From assembly GCA_002197995.1 (NCBI GenBank), contig NGZR01000001.1:7688001-7752000 (forward strand): a DNA stretch of 64,000 nucleotides, in the 5' to 3' direction. The notes under the pieces are model-generated. The model was not told the DNA's origin. It ran no database searches and saw only the letters and a program-made list of their open reading frames with translations. Below are positions 22,858 to 34,646 of the stretch, piece after piece. The position numbers and the translations under genes were made by a program. Each line of letters opens with the position of its first letter. Position 1 is the first letter of the stretch. The stretch is from Gaeumannomyces sp. JS-464. Taxonomy: Eukaryota; Ascomycota; Sordariomycetes; Magnaporthales; Magnaporthaceae.

Positions 22858-25659
22858 TCAGGTCTTGATGGTCTGCGCTCGCGTTTGCCTGATAGCCGGG
22901 CCGCGATGCATGGGAGGGATGGGCGGCAGCGCGCACGTCGGCGGAGGCAGCGGTGGGGGACCGTCTGCCAGCTGCGGCATGCTGTGCCTGTTCAGCAGCG
23001 TCTTGGTGTCCGATGCGGCCCGCAGGTGTTGCGTCGACGTCGAGGCCCGGGGCACCGCCACCACAGTGTCTTCTGATGGTGGCTCCTTCTGGGGCGGCAG
23101 GGGCTTGAGTGGCGGCGAGTCCTTGGGCGGGGGTGGGGGGCGGTCCTCCAGTCTACTGCATCAACATCTGCTGAGAGACGAGCATCCGGTGTTGGGCTCG
23201 GGCTGGCGCATCATGCTCACACGCCTCGAGACGTCCAAGCGCTGCGGGGTCCGTGACTGCTCCCACATGTCCGCGCCTGATACGACACGCGATGGACGCA
23301 GCCTCGGCCTGTCTACTGGCCTGTCTGCCGGCTTCTCTGGCAGCTTGGTGGCGAGGGCGACGTGTTGCAGTGTGTGTGGCTTTCGTGGCTCCGTGGCGGC
23401 AGCCGCCTGTTGTCGGAGGGCAACGTCCGATGTCCTTGCCCGCAGGCCTTGTGTGCTCACGCTTCTTCGCGGAGAATCAGCACGCATCACCGGTTGCATG
23501 CTGGCACGTCGGCTACTCAACCCTGTCTTCGCAGGCACCGCCGGCGGGATTCGTGCTTCGGCGGCTTGTTGACCCCACCCTTCGGCCATGCGAGGGGAGA
23601 CGGGAGCCTTCAGGTTGTGAACCCGCCCGGCCTCCTCGGGCCGGCTCCTAAGTCCTTGATAATGGAATCGGGGCGACATTGGCGATGGTTGGTCGGCCAC
23701 GACTGAAAGCGGCCTCGAGAACGCGCCGAGGGACGGGGGAGGGGGCCTCCTGGGGAAAGGTCTCGGTGGTGGGGCCAGTGCCGTCTTGGGCGGAGGCGGC
23801 GGGGCCTCGTCTATAGGGCCAGGGCTCTTCATTATCGAGAAACGCTTGCTGACCGAATGCGGAACACTAAAGTTGGGTGTGGTGAGCGGCCGAGACTCGT
23901 TCGGGTGTGCCGCATCGGGCTGGCAGTCGGATAGTGGGCGAGGTGTCCTGGAGGCAGTCTTAACGCTGCTCATGGGGCTCATCGTCCGCATCGACATCCT
24001 CCGGTCCAGAATAGACTTCACATTTGGTCTGAGCTGCGCGTCGGGGGCGAACGTCTCCGGGTGAGGGTTACACGGACGGTCGTCGAAGTGGCTCGAGAAG
24101 CTGTCACGTGTTGGAGAGCAGGAGGGCGACGACGAGCCTTCCGATGTCACAACGGTCCGTTGGTCCGACGAGACGTAGGAAAGGCGATGAGACCCCTCTC
24201 TCAGGTTGTTGAGCTGCTGGCCATCGTGCGAGGCGAAGCTGTTCGTAGTAGACACGTCGTCGAACGACTGGTCGTGTGCCCCGTCCAGCTCGGGTGAATC
24301 GAGCAGGATGTCAGTCGTTTCTGGGGTTGCGGGAGTGGCAGGTGTGGTGGATGCGGTGGCTGGAGCTTCATGGCCCCATGCGAGCTGCTCAGGCGCGACG
24401 ACGCGGGAGAAGCGTTCCGGGTCCCTGACGACCAGGGCCCGCTGGCTGGGCTGCCCACGCAGCTGGAGCACATTATCGTCAGCCTTGGGCTTGCCAGTCT
24501 CTGATAACTTCTTCTTGCCGCCCAGGTGCTCGATCTCGCGGCGGAGCGTTGCTATCCATTGATCCATGTCCTCGGCACTCTCGAAAACCATCAGGAAGGC
24601 TGAGGCGTGCCTCTTCTCGGGGCCACGGAAGGGCAGGCGCGAAAGCAGAGACCTGGAGTCAGCAGTCGAGGTCCCGTCTGGCTCCATGGCCGCCGACACC
24701 TGCACGACCCAGTGCCTTCCCGGAATGAGATCGCTGGCGAAGGCGGCAGAGTCCTTGCTCAGCTGCAGGATCTTCTCAGGGAGTCGGTCAAACGAGCCCT
24801 CGCCGGCATACTGCAGCAGATAGCCCGAGGTGACCAAGACGTAGATCTTGGTGGTCCAGTCCGACCTAAACGACGCCAAGCTTGACGTGTTGCGCCGGTG
24901 CTTCCGCTTTGCCTTGTCACTCGCCATGTCTGACGAGACCTCAGCCTCTGGCATCGGCGGTGGGGCCTGGCCAGCGCGGCTGCCATGCAGACGCAAGATA
25001 GTCTCGGCGGAGACGGTACACGCGGGCAGTTCAATGTGTCGAATGGCCTGAGGGTAAGCCTGGAAAAGCGGCGGGGGATCCCAGGTGGCCAAGGAGCCGC
25101 GACCGGGCTTAGATGTCGGTATGCTGGAGCCTCTAGGCTTGGCACCGGCGGTGCCCCTGGCCGACCGGGGGGCGGGAGCGGCCGTCGAGCTGGGCGGGCC
25201 CGACGCATCCGACGGCGGAGTCTGTTGCCGTTGCTGCCGCTGCTGCCGTTGCTGCCGTTGCTGCTGTTGTTGTTGGTGGGAGGAGTCGGCTCGGGACCAG
25301 TGGCTGATCTCGGCCAGGGAGGCGCGGATGCCTGCGGACCTGGGCAATGACAGGTCCCGCGACGACGAAGTGGATGGGGCGGTAAGCGGCGGTGATGTTG
25401 CTGTCGTTGCTATCGATGTGGTGGAGCTAGCGGCGGCAGCCGAGCTTGCCAAGTCGACGGAGCTCTTCTGCCTCCCAAAGATGTTTATGAGGCCGAGCCT
25501 CGATTCGCGACGGCGCATTCTGGCCGACTCTGCCCTCAGCGGGACTCGGTTCTCGTGCTCGCGGGCAATGTCGAGATCGGGCGGGCGTGGTCTCCGGGAA
25601 TGGAGGGAACCGTTTTGAAGAGGGACAAGGGCGGGAGCGGCAAGACTGGGTTCAGCCAT
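22858..25659 (-). CDS. fungal PH-domain protein, long disordered flanks
   Basis: Starts MAEPSLAAPALVPLQNGSLH at 25659. A basic Ser-rich N-terminus holds GLINIFGRQKSSVDLASS, then a poly-Gln tract (about 25,280-25,215 in descending coordinates). A probable pleckstrin-homology domain covers roughly residues 190-390, with RHIELPACTVSAETILRLHG, WTTKIYVLVTSGYLLQYAGE, GRHWVVQVSA and FLMVFESAEDMDQWIATLRR, the last being the C-terminal PH helix with its Trp. The rest is Pro/Ser-rich. The continuous frame runs 832 codons to a TGA at 23163-23161. The same frame then stays open for another ~100 codons with related Pro-rich sequence (RPPPPPKDSPPLKPLPP ... RAQTIKT) to 22858. The TGA therefore sits in a 65-nt GTGAGC...CAG intron-like segment (23220-23156) that does not preserve phase, or beside two indels. 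Molecular role unknown; phosphoinositide binding is only implied by the domain. Confidence 0.75.
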
Positions 25660-28163
25660 GTTTTAAGATGCCCGCGGGCGTGTGAGGGATGACCTGCTTG
25701 GCCCCGGCGCAGCGCGTCACACCAGGAGTACAAGCACAAGAGCGCCAGCAGGGAAGGGCGCTGGGCAGGGGTGGGTTTGGGCCAGGAATTTGGGGCGAGT
25801 CGGGGGGCACCAAAGCATGCGTCAAAAAACGTGGCTTGGGGGGATCAACGTCCCCATCCGTCGGCCGATTCAGGTGCGATCTTCTGTTCGCAGAGCGCGG
25901 ACTGCCGGGTGGGAGTGGGTGGAAGCGCTGAGGAGCTGGCTGGGGAGCGCAAGGATGTTGATGATGCCGCCGCTGAGCAAGACGGTACCGAGGACGAAGG
26001 GCAGGAATGTCGTGGCGGTCCCTTCCGTGGTTGGTGCACAAGCGCGGCACAGGCTGTGTGCTCGGCCACAGGATCCAATGCCGAAGGCCTCACCCTCCAG
26101 AGGCGTGTAAATGCCAAAACGGCGGTTGGGAGCGATCAGGGTGTGCGTTCTGCCTGTTGTGCCTGTTGTGCCGCCAGCCTCGAAAGCACCCAATGAAACG
26201 AAAGGGAGTGGAAGCGGGAGAGGCGCCGCACCAGGGCGAGGAGACGCGAGTAACGAACGACAGAAGCCGGCAGCCGTCAAGCCGCACAGCGAGCGAGTAA
26301 AGACAAACACCACACCACCTCTTCACATTCCAGGTCGCAGACAGAACCCACCCTGCGTCGATGGGGTGTGACTGAGCTGTTGGAGGGCGAGGATAAGAGC
26401 AGCAACGAGGGGGCCGCCAGCAGGGGTGAGTGGTGCCAGGAATGCTCCGAATTCAGCGATGGCTAGTACAGGGAGATGGTGGTTGCAGAGAACCTTTGAC
26501 TCTGAGCAGACCAACCAAGAAGCGGAAAGGGGCGGGAAACAAGGCCGAGAAACCATAAAAATAAAAAAACGAGGCAATCGCCAGAGGCGCGCGGGAGGGG
26601 GCAGGAGCAAGGCGGCTGGGTGATATACGCCAGGCCTTCCTTCCCACTTCGTTCTTTCTTTTTTTTGCCCTCTGGATCGTTTTTATTCGTTCCGTTTATT
26701 TACTGGTTTATTTATTTACTTTTTTTTCTTCTTTTCTTTTTCTTTTCGCGGCCATTAGCTGACGGCTGCTGTAGTGCAGCGTGGGCTGGCCGAGGCGCCC
26801 AACGGTAAGACCTTGGGGGTCGAGTCCGTGCCGCTATGTCCTCTTTTCTGCCGTCCACATTTGATCAGCACAATAATAATGCGACCAAAGTCCCAGCTGG
26901 GATGCTGGGCCAAACAAACACATGCATGGATGGAGCTCGGAACGTCAGTCTCCCATTTTGGGCCAATCCAGTGCCGTCTAGCCCTCCCCACCGCCTGCAG
27001 AGCAACGGAAACAGAAGGAAAGCGGTCCCGCCCAAAAACCTGGGCCAATCCAGACGGGGGCGTGACGGAGCCGTCATCTGGGGAGCGCAGGGAGTGCCTG
27101 CAGCGTCTGTGCCGGCGCATTGAAGAAATGCTGCGTAAGTGCTCGGTAAACATCCCGTCTTTTCTTCTTTTTATTTGATTTTTGACTTTTTCTTTCTTTT
27201 CGTTCTTTGGTCCTTGCTTTTTGAGTTTTTGGTTGCCCGCAACTGCCTGTTTCCGTGGACGCCGGTGCCTCGCCCAGGTGGATCGAGCCGCGCAGCTTGG
27301 TTGGAAACACGCGGTGCACATCAGAACGCGCCCGCCCGTTCCAGGTGCGCAAGATGGATCCAACCCAGTCCTTGCACACTTGCGTGCGCGCTGTCGGTGG
27401 TCCTCTGTTGGTTGCAGAAACCCAGCTGAAAAAGGGGGAAATAAAGGCCGGCGTGAAGAAAAGGTCTGCAGAAAAGATTACACGGGCTGTCGCACCGTAA
27501 CCCCTGCCGTTCATCACTTGATCCATCATCACAGCACAGTGACACACATTGATCGCTCCAGGGGCCCTCCCCCGAGCCCCCCTGCTGAAGGCTTGGCTCG
27601 GCCTCGACCCCGGTCACGGCAGGGAAGTCGCCGAAAACAGTCCGCCATCGTCCTCGCCCTCGCCTGCACAGGGTCGAGGGGAAGAAGGCTGGCAAGCTGG
27701 CGATAGGCGGCAGGGCATTCGTTCAGAGTGGCTTGGGGAGATTTCTTTGGGCTTTTAATAGAAACGATCAACAATGGCACATACTAGCAGCTCTCCCCCG
27801 GAGGAAAAACCCGCCCCCTTTGCTCGGAGAATGGCCTTTGATCAGCGGCCAGTCACCAGAGGCTTCCGTTCTTGCAATGTTCCGCTCCAAATGTCCGCGA
27901 CTTTCAATTACTCTCTACATGCCTCGGTACCAGGTAGGTGTATTGTTGTTTTGCTTTTTGCTCTTGCCCCGCGGTGACTCGCCCCGATTCTTTGCTTCTT
28001 TTGGTACAGCATGTCGCTCCAACAGATGGGGCCGCGGACCACATACAGCGCCACCAACTCAGTAATCCGCTGCAAGCGATGGATGGAATGGAGTCAGCCT
28101 CCACGCGCATGGCCCCTGGGCCATAGCGGCGGGATTGCGGGAATGATAGATTCGAAAAAGATA

Positions 28164-28196
28164 AAAATAATAATAATAATAATAAATAAATAAAAA
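28164..28196. repeat. AAT/AAAT microsatellite
   Basis: AATAATAATAAT followed by AATAAATAAATAAA-type repeats, directly before the C29 run. Intergenic. Confidence 0.85.
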
Positions 28197-28232
28197 AGTA
28201 AATAGAAACATGCAGGGCGCCCGCCAACTCTT

Positions 28233-28261
28233 CCCCCCCCCCCCCCCCCCCCCCCCCCCCC
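28233..28261. repeat. C29 homopolymer
   Basis: Twenty-nine consecutive C on the plus strand. It is the longest C run in the window, intergenic, and could form i-motif or G-quadruplex structures (G29 on the minus strand). The exact length is uncertain in any assembly. Confidence 0.9.
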
Positions 28262-31200
28262 GCCGCACTAGGGCAGTTCTGGGTTCGAACATCATTCACC
28301 TCCATTCACATTCACAGGCCCGCCGTCGAAAGGGTAGCGACATATGAGGAATGCCCGCGTACGACCCTTCACGGTAATTCGCCCAAAATTCACAAGCGCT
28401 CAGGGGGCCATCGGATTGCTGCAGGGCGGCCAGGCTCGCTCGGCTGTATACCCTGGGATTCTTTTTTGAAGAGGAGGACCGTGACCTGACCCATGGCCGG
28501 AATAGGCAATGGAGCCAGGCCTGGCAGTCGAGGCTAGCCTGGCACAAACCCGAGAAGAGCCACTCGCCGGGGAATAAACCCGGCACGTAAGCGGAAACGG
28601 CAAAGACACATCCCAGGTTTTGGGTCGAGCGCTCAGGTGTCTCTCTCACCCTCTGGGGTCAGGGCTGTCAACCAGCATGCGCCAAAATGAGCGGTGCACC
28701 CCTCAATCCTTGAACCTGCAGCATGCGTTTTATTTGGACGAAAACCTTGTGGGACCAGCGAACTGGTGGTGTCAATGTGGGCAGATGCAAATGAGGCTCG
28801 GGCCTGGGCCGGCGGCTGGCATGCGCCTCTGGTCTTTCCCCCGACACCGCTCCAGACCAGGTGAACAACTGTCGACAGACGCGTGCGCCATCTACCTGCG
28901 GAGGGAAAATACCCAAAAAGAAACCGGCCCAGGATCAGCCCTCCGCACATGGGAGGTGACCCTCAACCCCGAAGCTCTGCGGGTGTCCGTGGACCAGCGT
29001 GTACGGGATGCAGACAGGTAATGTAGGTCGCCGCAAATCCGCAAAGCTATCTGGTCTGAAACATTTCACTGCAGTCGCTTGCATTTTTCCCGAGCCCCTA
29101 CATACATGCTGCTTCCGGGCGATGCCACCTCGCAGATCATCCGCTCCGGGGTCGGAACTTTGAGCCACTTCAGCCCCCTAGCCCAAGTTGCTCTTGATCA
29201 GCGCTTCCGTTCCCTGCCCTCTCGGGAAGTCGTTTTCGGATTCCCTGCTTCGCCAACCTCCCAGCATGCCACCATGAAATGAGTTTGCCAGCTTCAACTC
29301 ATTAGCCCAACACAGACACAATAAGCTGTCCAAAAGCCTCAACGGCGCGCAGCCGCACCCAACTATTTACATGATGATTTGGGAGGCTGGGCGCCCACAT
29401 TGAGGCGTTTCGTTGATCGCGGTTGTGGCGATCCGTCGTCCCAGCCCTCCTGCACTCCCTGGGCACAGACTGTTGGCCGGTGTAGCAGGCGTCCGCAGGG
29501 CGTCGGCGCCAACGAAATCTTTTGCACTTCTGTCACGTTTCGTCGAGGCAGCCTCCCGTTTGCCCGAGTATCGGCAAGATGCAGGCCCAGCCACCCAAAA
29601 AGCAAAAAGAAAAAAGAAAAAAGAAAAGGCTTAACAAAGCACAGACCGTGAACCGACCAGATCAGCAAGGTATTCGACATCGCCGCCACATGAGGTTGAT
29701 AGCACACAGGGACTAGCCGATGTGCACTTCCGCACGTCTCCCGACCTGCCTCCAAAGGTGCTAGCTGTGTGGGTGGTGGCCATTCTTTTCGTGTCACACC
29801 ATCATTCCTGTTGTTATGTCATCGAGTTGAATATTTGGGTACGTAGTATATTCTTTTACAACCTTTGGAATAAACCGGGCTCCGATAAGTGATGGAGAGG
29901 GAATGGGTGGAGAAAGGGGAGGGGGAAAAAACGTCCACCTCCGTTTCAGCGGCACAGAAACACATCATCGCGTTTCCCAGACTCACGCTTCGTTTGTTTT
30001 ACCTCGCCCTCCGGTCCAGGGGCCCGGCGATCCATCGGCAGCGCGAGGGACCAACCGCCGTTGCACCCTTCGCGCTGGCCTGCTGATGCAGCCTCTGAGT
30101 GGCGTGGCGAGGCTCCATTTCTGCGGGCTCCCCCGTTCCTGCAGTAGCAGCCCCCAAGGCGGCTCCTGTATGTATTTCTATTCTAGCAGCCAAGCCAAAG
30201 AGGCTCCTGGTTGGCTACGGCCCGAATTCTGGTAGTGCCAGAACCGCTGCTGTGGCATCACGTTTCTCTACAGGTCTGTTCGACGAGCCACTACTGCGCA
30301 AGTGTGCCTCCCGCGCTACACTACTGCGTAGTAGCGGGTGTCTCGACCATCGATCCGCGCTACAGAGGCCGTCCGGGCCATTGTCGGACCAATCTAGAAT
30401 GTGGTTAGCACCAGCACACCCGAGCCCAGGCTGGGCGGACGGGCGGCGGTGGGTAGAAATGTAACGCCGTTAAAAGCGGCTTTTGCGATGCCGTGCTTTC
30501 CCCCAGGTGCGTGTGCAGCATAGGATCTACGTGCTTTTGAGGCAAGAGGGATATCACTGCTTATTTGATATCTAGGTAAGCATCCCAATAGCTATGCAAG
30601 CAACATGGTGTAACGAGAGTCGGGCATTTTTCTCGTTTATCCCTACTACTACTACTACCACCACCATGCAAGTCCCCGTCTTTTAGAACCAGCCCGTCCG
30701 CTACATCAACTCGGCCGTGCCACAGCGACATTTCCCTACTGTGTAGCCGTCCACCCATGGGATACTCGCCGAGACGGGCTAATACTGGATGCTACCCGTT
30801 GGTCGTTGATCACGCCCTCCCCAAGAGCTCGTATTCTCGAGGCTGTACGACTGGGTAGACAGCACTGGGTGCCGGATGCTTCTGGGCCGGCCGACGGGTA
30901 TCAGGTCGAACTCCTGCAAAAACCAGAGATTGCCGGGGCAGCAAATATTGGCTGTCCTGCGATCGACACAGCTGAGGCGCAGTATAACTGGCAAAGTTTT
31001 GTTGTAAACAGGCACGAACTCGGTAGTATCTCGTCGCGGGCGGGCCGGGATACCGGGTTTGTAAACCGCTTGTTAGGCGTGCGGGCTGAGCTGGGCCAGG
31101 TGACTAGACGGTAACTCCCCCTTCTTGACTCTGGCGGGGGTCTTGGGGTGGTCGGTCTGCCTCGATTGTCTATTATTCTTTGCCTGTTACTTTACTCATA

Positions 31201-31768
31201 TCCTTATTTGTATTTTCCCCAACCCCGGCGACGGCGCAGTGAAGGTGCCAGCCTTTTTTTTCTCCTTTTTTTTTCTTCTTCTTTTGTTCTGTCTCCCCGC
31301 CTCCGCATGTCAGAAGCTGGGCTGGCTGGCCGTTCAGCACGGGCCATGAATGAAGTCATCCGCCCGTCGTTGGGGATAGTGGGGCGGCACAGCTTCCCCC
31401 AGGCTACCACCTCTCCACCTTTGCCGCTGTCATGTCACCGGACCACTCGAGTCTTTCACCATTGATCCTGCTTGATGCCTCAGCTTTTGCCCGCATCCGG
31501 GTCCATTCCATCAAAGCAGCAGCAAAACGTAAGTGCCAACCAACCTGCCTGGCCGTCTTAGTCAAAGGAAAAGACGGGGCGCATCAGGTGGCCATTGGTC
31601 GCGCCACTCTCGTGGTGGCGGCCCGGGACAGTTGGGTGTTTGTGCTGCTATTCACTGGGCCGATCATGCCACCAGACCGACCTTTTTCACTCCCGATTCC
31701 GCAAATGACAAACGCAGCTCAGCTTGTAGAATCCGACGTCTGGATTCCGGAATGATCCAGCAGGCCGG

Positions 31769-32350
31769 ATGCATTCGTGCATCCCTCTGCTCATCTTGGC
31801 GTGCTTGCTCTCCACCTTTTACGTGCCTCATCCCTTGAATTCTCGGGTCCATCACAGTGCCGCGCCTTCAATACACAGAGTTCCCCGTTCTGCCGATCTG
31901 TGCCTCTTCGGATCGCCATCTCGATGGGTCGACCTGCCCGCACGTGAACGCACACGCTGGATCGTTGAAGCCCGTCCGCGGCGCTCTGTTGTTCTTGACC
32001 TGCTTGACTCACCGTATGTGGCCCGTCGCTCCAAGGTTCGCCAGACGCTCCAACGCGCAGCTTTGCCGCCACCTGCAGCACAGCCGGCCTTCCAACCCCC
32101 TCGCTTGCGGCACGCTGCTGGATGCTTGATTACCTGGCCACGAGCCCAGTGCAGTCAGCTGCTTCACGCCTTCCACCCGCGACACACTGTGGGATTGAAT
32201 CGACCCAGACATCTGGCCTTGGCGTGCTGTAATCGATCAATAGAAGAAGGAGCCATCCTCCAGTCCACACGAGCCGGCCGAGGTAGCACAACATCTAAAG
32301 AACGTGGACCCTCAACAGCCACATACAGAGCAAGCCTTGGCTCCAACTGA
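31769..32350 (+). CDS. doubtful 193-aa ORF with signal-peptide-like start
   Basis: ATG at 31769 gives MHSCIPLLILACLLSTFYVP, which looks like a secretion signal (hydrophobic core PLLILACLLSTF). A 170-residue basic, Arg/Pro/Ser-rich remainder follows with no family I recognise. It ends 273 bp before the start of the next gene, so it could lie in that gene's promoter or leader. Composition beyond the signal is like translated non-coding DNA of this GC content, and overlapping frames are open on both strands. A secreted orphan is possible but weakly supported. Confidence 0.2.
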   Translation: MHSCIPLLILACLLSTFYVPHPLNSRVHHSAAPSIHRVPRSADLCLFGSPSRWVDLPARERTRWIVEARPRRSVVLDLLDSPYVARRSKVRQTLQRAALPPPAAQPAFQPPRLRHAAGCLITWPRAQCSQLLHAFHPRHTVGLNRPRHLALACCNRSIEEGAILQSTRAGRGSTTSKERGPSTATYRASLGSN

Positions 32351-32622
32351 CATCCACACCTCGCCCTACCTCACCTACCGTACCTCCATATTCCACCAAC
32401 GCCATTCACTCGCCGTTTCACTACAGCTTCGACCCCGACCTATTCAGACATAGGTTGGACTCCCCGACACACCAACGCACACTACCAGGCACAGTCGACC
32501 CGCCATCTTGGACCTGGGCAGTACCTGGTTCCTCTTGCCCCGACAAACGATAGACCGTCGGGCTGAGGGTTCGCACCCGCTCCAACATCAGACCCCTAGG
32601 CCCATCCAAAAGTCTACGAGCC

Positions 32623-33901
32623 ATGTCAACGCCGACCGGCTCCGAAGACGCGCTTCCGCCGCAGCGCAACACACCATCGCCGTCGTCCCGACAGAGCGGC
32701 TCCCTGCAGGCTGCTGCAACTATGAATGCGGGACTTCAGCACGAGTCCTCTAGAGGTATGCCTGCCCGGGATTATATTTCTTGATTGCCTTGACTGGGTG
32801 CCAGTGTATCACCACTGGTGCCTGGGTACCCCTCGTATTACGTATGGAACCAATGCTGAACAGACCGAGCCGGCGGCTCTCAAAACACAGTGTCTCCGAG
32901 CATTTCCATGCCACGGAGCATGGCCACGCCGCACCATGGCCGACGGCGTTCGTCGGTGCTTATGAATCTGCAGCTCAATGACCCGACGGTCCCTGGCCCC
33001 GGTGAAATGATCACGGACTCGCATAACGGCGCCGGACACCACTGCACAAGCCCCCAGCCCATGCCGGGCTCGCCACGGTCGCCCATGATTCTCGGTCGCG
33101 ATCCTCTGCGTCAGCATGGCCGCGCTCCGAGCCTGGGCGAGATGCATCAGGAGTTTGAGGCCGAGACGGAGGGACATGTGGTGAGTAATGCAGCGAGCCG
33201 TTGGCGAGGTACGGACTCGAACGAAGAAGGTGAAAACAGCTGACGGTCCTTCGGGCGGTTGCAGAATCGTCTGCTCCAGATCATCTCGCAGCAGCAGCTC
33301 CAACTTCAGCAGCTCCAGGCCCAGGTCAACGGTGGCCAGTCGCCTGTCACGGGCGATGAGCCTTTGGCGAGCCCCGCTGCCGCTGCTAGCTCGGGCCCAT
33401 CGTCGGCCTTCCCCATCCTGACACCCTCCAGCTCGCTGCCGCGATCGCCCATCCAGCCACGCAGCTCGTTCGACCTGGCGCGCGCCGACCTCCAGCAGCG
33501 GCGGTCTAGAACGCCGAGCCGCACCGCGTCGCCCAGACTGCGCTCCACTTCTATCAGCGGTGACAGCGGAGCCGCTGGCGAATCCCTGGGCCTCGCCGGC
33601 CGCGACGAGAGCGCCTTCTACCAGGCCGAGACCCAGATGCTCACCCGGGAGAACCAGATGCTCCGCCACCGGATCCGTGACCTGGGTACGTGATTTTGCC
33701 TTGCGGCGTTGCCTTGCGTTTGTGTATTCCTGCTAACATGTGTCAACGACTGGAATCACAGAGAGACAACTCACCGAATTAGGGGCTACCAGCCCGACCG
33801 CCGCCGTCACCCATGAGCCGTTCCAGCACTCAAATCTCACTCGCTCAACCTCAGTCTCGGGCGAACATGCCCCGGCGACCACGTCCCAGAAGACGGAGTG
33901 A
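32623..33901 (+). CDS. conserved-looking coiled-coil protein, unknown function
   Basis: Four exons with matching phases: 32623-32755, 32864-33180, 33265-33685 and 33762-33901. Introns are 108, 84 and 76 nt (GTATGC, GTGAGT, GTACGT donors; TGCTAAC branch in the last). The protein is 336 residues. It has a Ser/Thr/Pro-rich start (MSTPTGSEDALPPQRNTPSP), a basic GRRRSSVLMNLQLND, a short Gln-rich helix NRLLQIISQQQLQLQQLQAQ, a Ser/Arg/Pro-rich middle with possible phosphosites (TPSRTASPRLRS), and a coiled coil YQAETQMLTRENQMLRHRI continuing across the last intron as RDLERQLTEL. The pattern of clean introns joining a heptad-like helix argues strongly that it is real. I do not recognise the family. 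No frame break. Confidence 0.78.
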
Positions 33902-34646
33902 TTAGGTTCGATTCGAAGTAGCTCAAAGGCCATTCATGGCGTGTACGTTCTTGTGGGAATCATTCAGGTCGGATTGGCGTTTAGGCTCAATTTCGTGCGA
34001 AGACAGGGCATGTATGTCGAGCCAACATGGAGAGAGACATGGTGCCGGCAGCCCCTTGCACTGCATTTATCTGGGCGTTGCTTTCTAGGGTGTTTTTCGG
34101 GACATGATTAAAGGATCGCGGTGCCACTTTCCACGCATGGCTGTCACGGGCGTGTTGTAAGGGATCAATTATTTGCTTTTATTTTTAGTTTCCGGAGCAT
34201 TGTCTCTAGGCCTCACTCCCTCTCGCCAAAGCACGGGCCCATCTGGTTCGCATGTGCTTTGCACAATTACTCGATCACATGGGGCTCCATGCACAGGTGC
34301 GTCGCAAGTAAAATTTGGGGAATGCCTGTGCGCCTCCTTTATTTGGCTTATCGTTTGTGGGTTATTTGTTCTTTTATAGTCGACGACATTGAACGACTAA
34401 GATCTAGTATGTATCCCTACACCACAGTGTGAGAATGGGAGAGTTGAAGAATGGATGTCCTCCTATTTTTGGGTTCCGTAAAAGGTATGGCGCCTGAAAC
34501 GCCAAGCGGGTTGAAATGATGGCAAATCAAGAAAAAAAGCGAAGAAATCGTAAAAATGCCATTCAAGGCAACATGAAAATAGAACGGAGGGAGAAGAGGA
34601 GCGTGTAATGTGGGAAGGCAAGCGGTGCCAGATACGGGCAACATGC
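33902..34646. other. intergenic, convergent 3' regions
   Basis: 745 bp between the stop of the coiled-coil gene (+) and the stop of the GH76 gene (-). T-rich at 34,165-34,195 and 34,340-34,380. No gene seen. A frame entering from the GH76 gene side (to 34463) is the unshifted frame of that gene and not separate coding sequence. Confidence 0.5.

Larger units (their letters stand above)
25660..32622. other. gene-poor 7 kb interval
   Basis: No gene can be supported across about 7 kb on either strand. Contents: probable 5' leader of the PH-domain gene (25,660-26,700); T-rich tracts at 26,655-26,750; an (AAT)n/(AAAT)n tract at 28,164-28,196; a 29-base C run at 28,233-28,261; A-rich patches near 29,597-29,630; T-rich patches at 31,246-31,285. 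Many 60-130 codon frames exist, but they overlap each other in several frames and show no family motif. One ORF at 31769-32350 is listed separately. The right end is C-rich, like the leader of the next gene. Confidence 0.45.

Noticed and set aside
28270..28300. GGTTCGAAC resembling a tRNA T-loop (also GGTTCGAGG near 38,155)
   Set aside because: No acceptor stem, A-box or anticodon arm could be found at the right spacing in either place.
32809..33669. Long 286-codon minus-strand frame
   Set aside because: It lies opposite exons 2 and 3 of the plus-strand coiled-coil gene, which has phase-consistent introns. It has no motif of its own.
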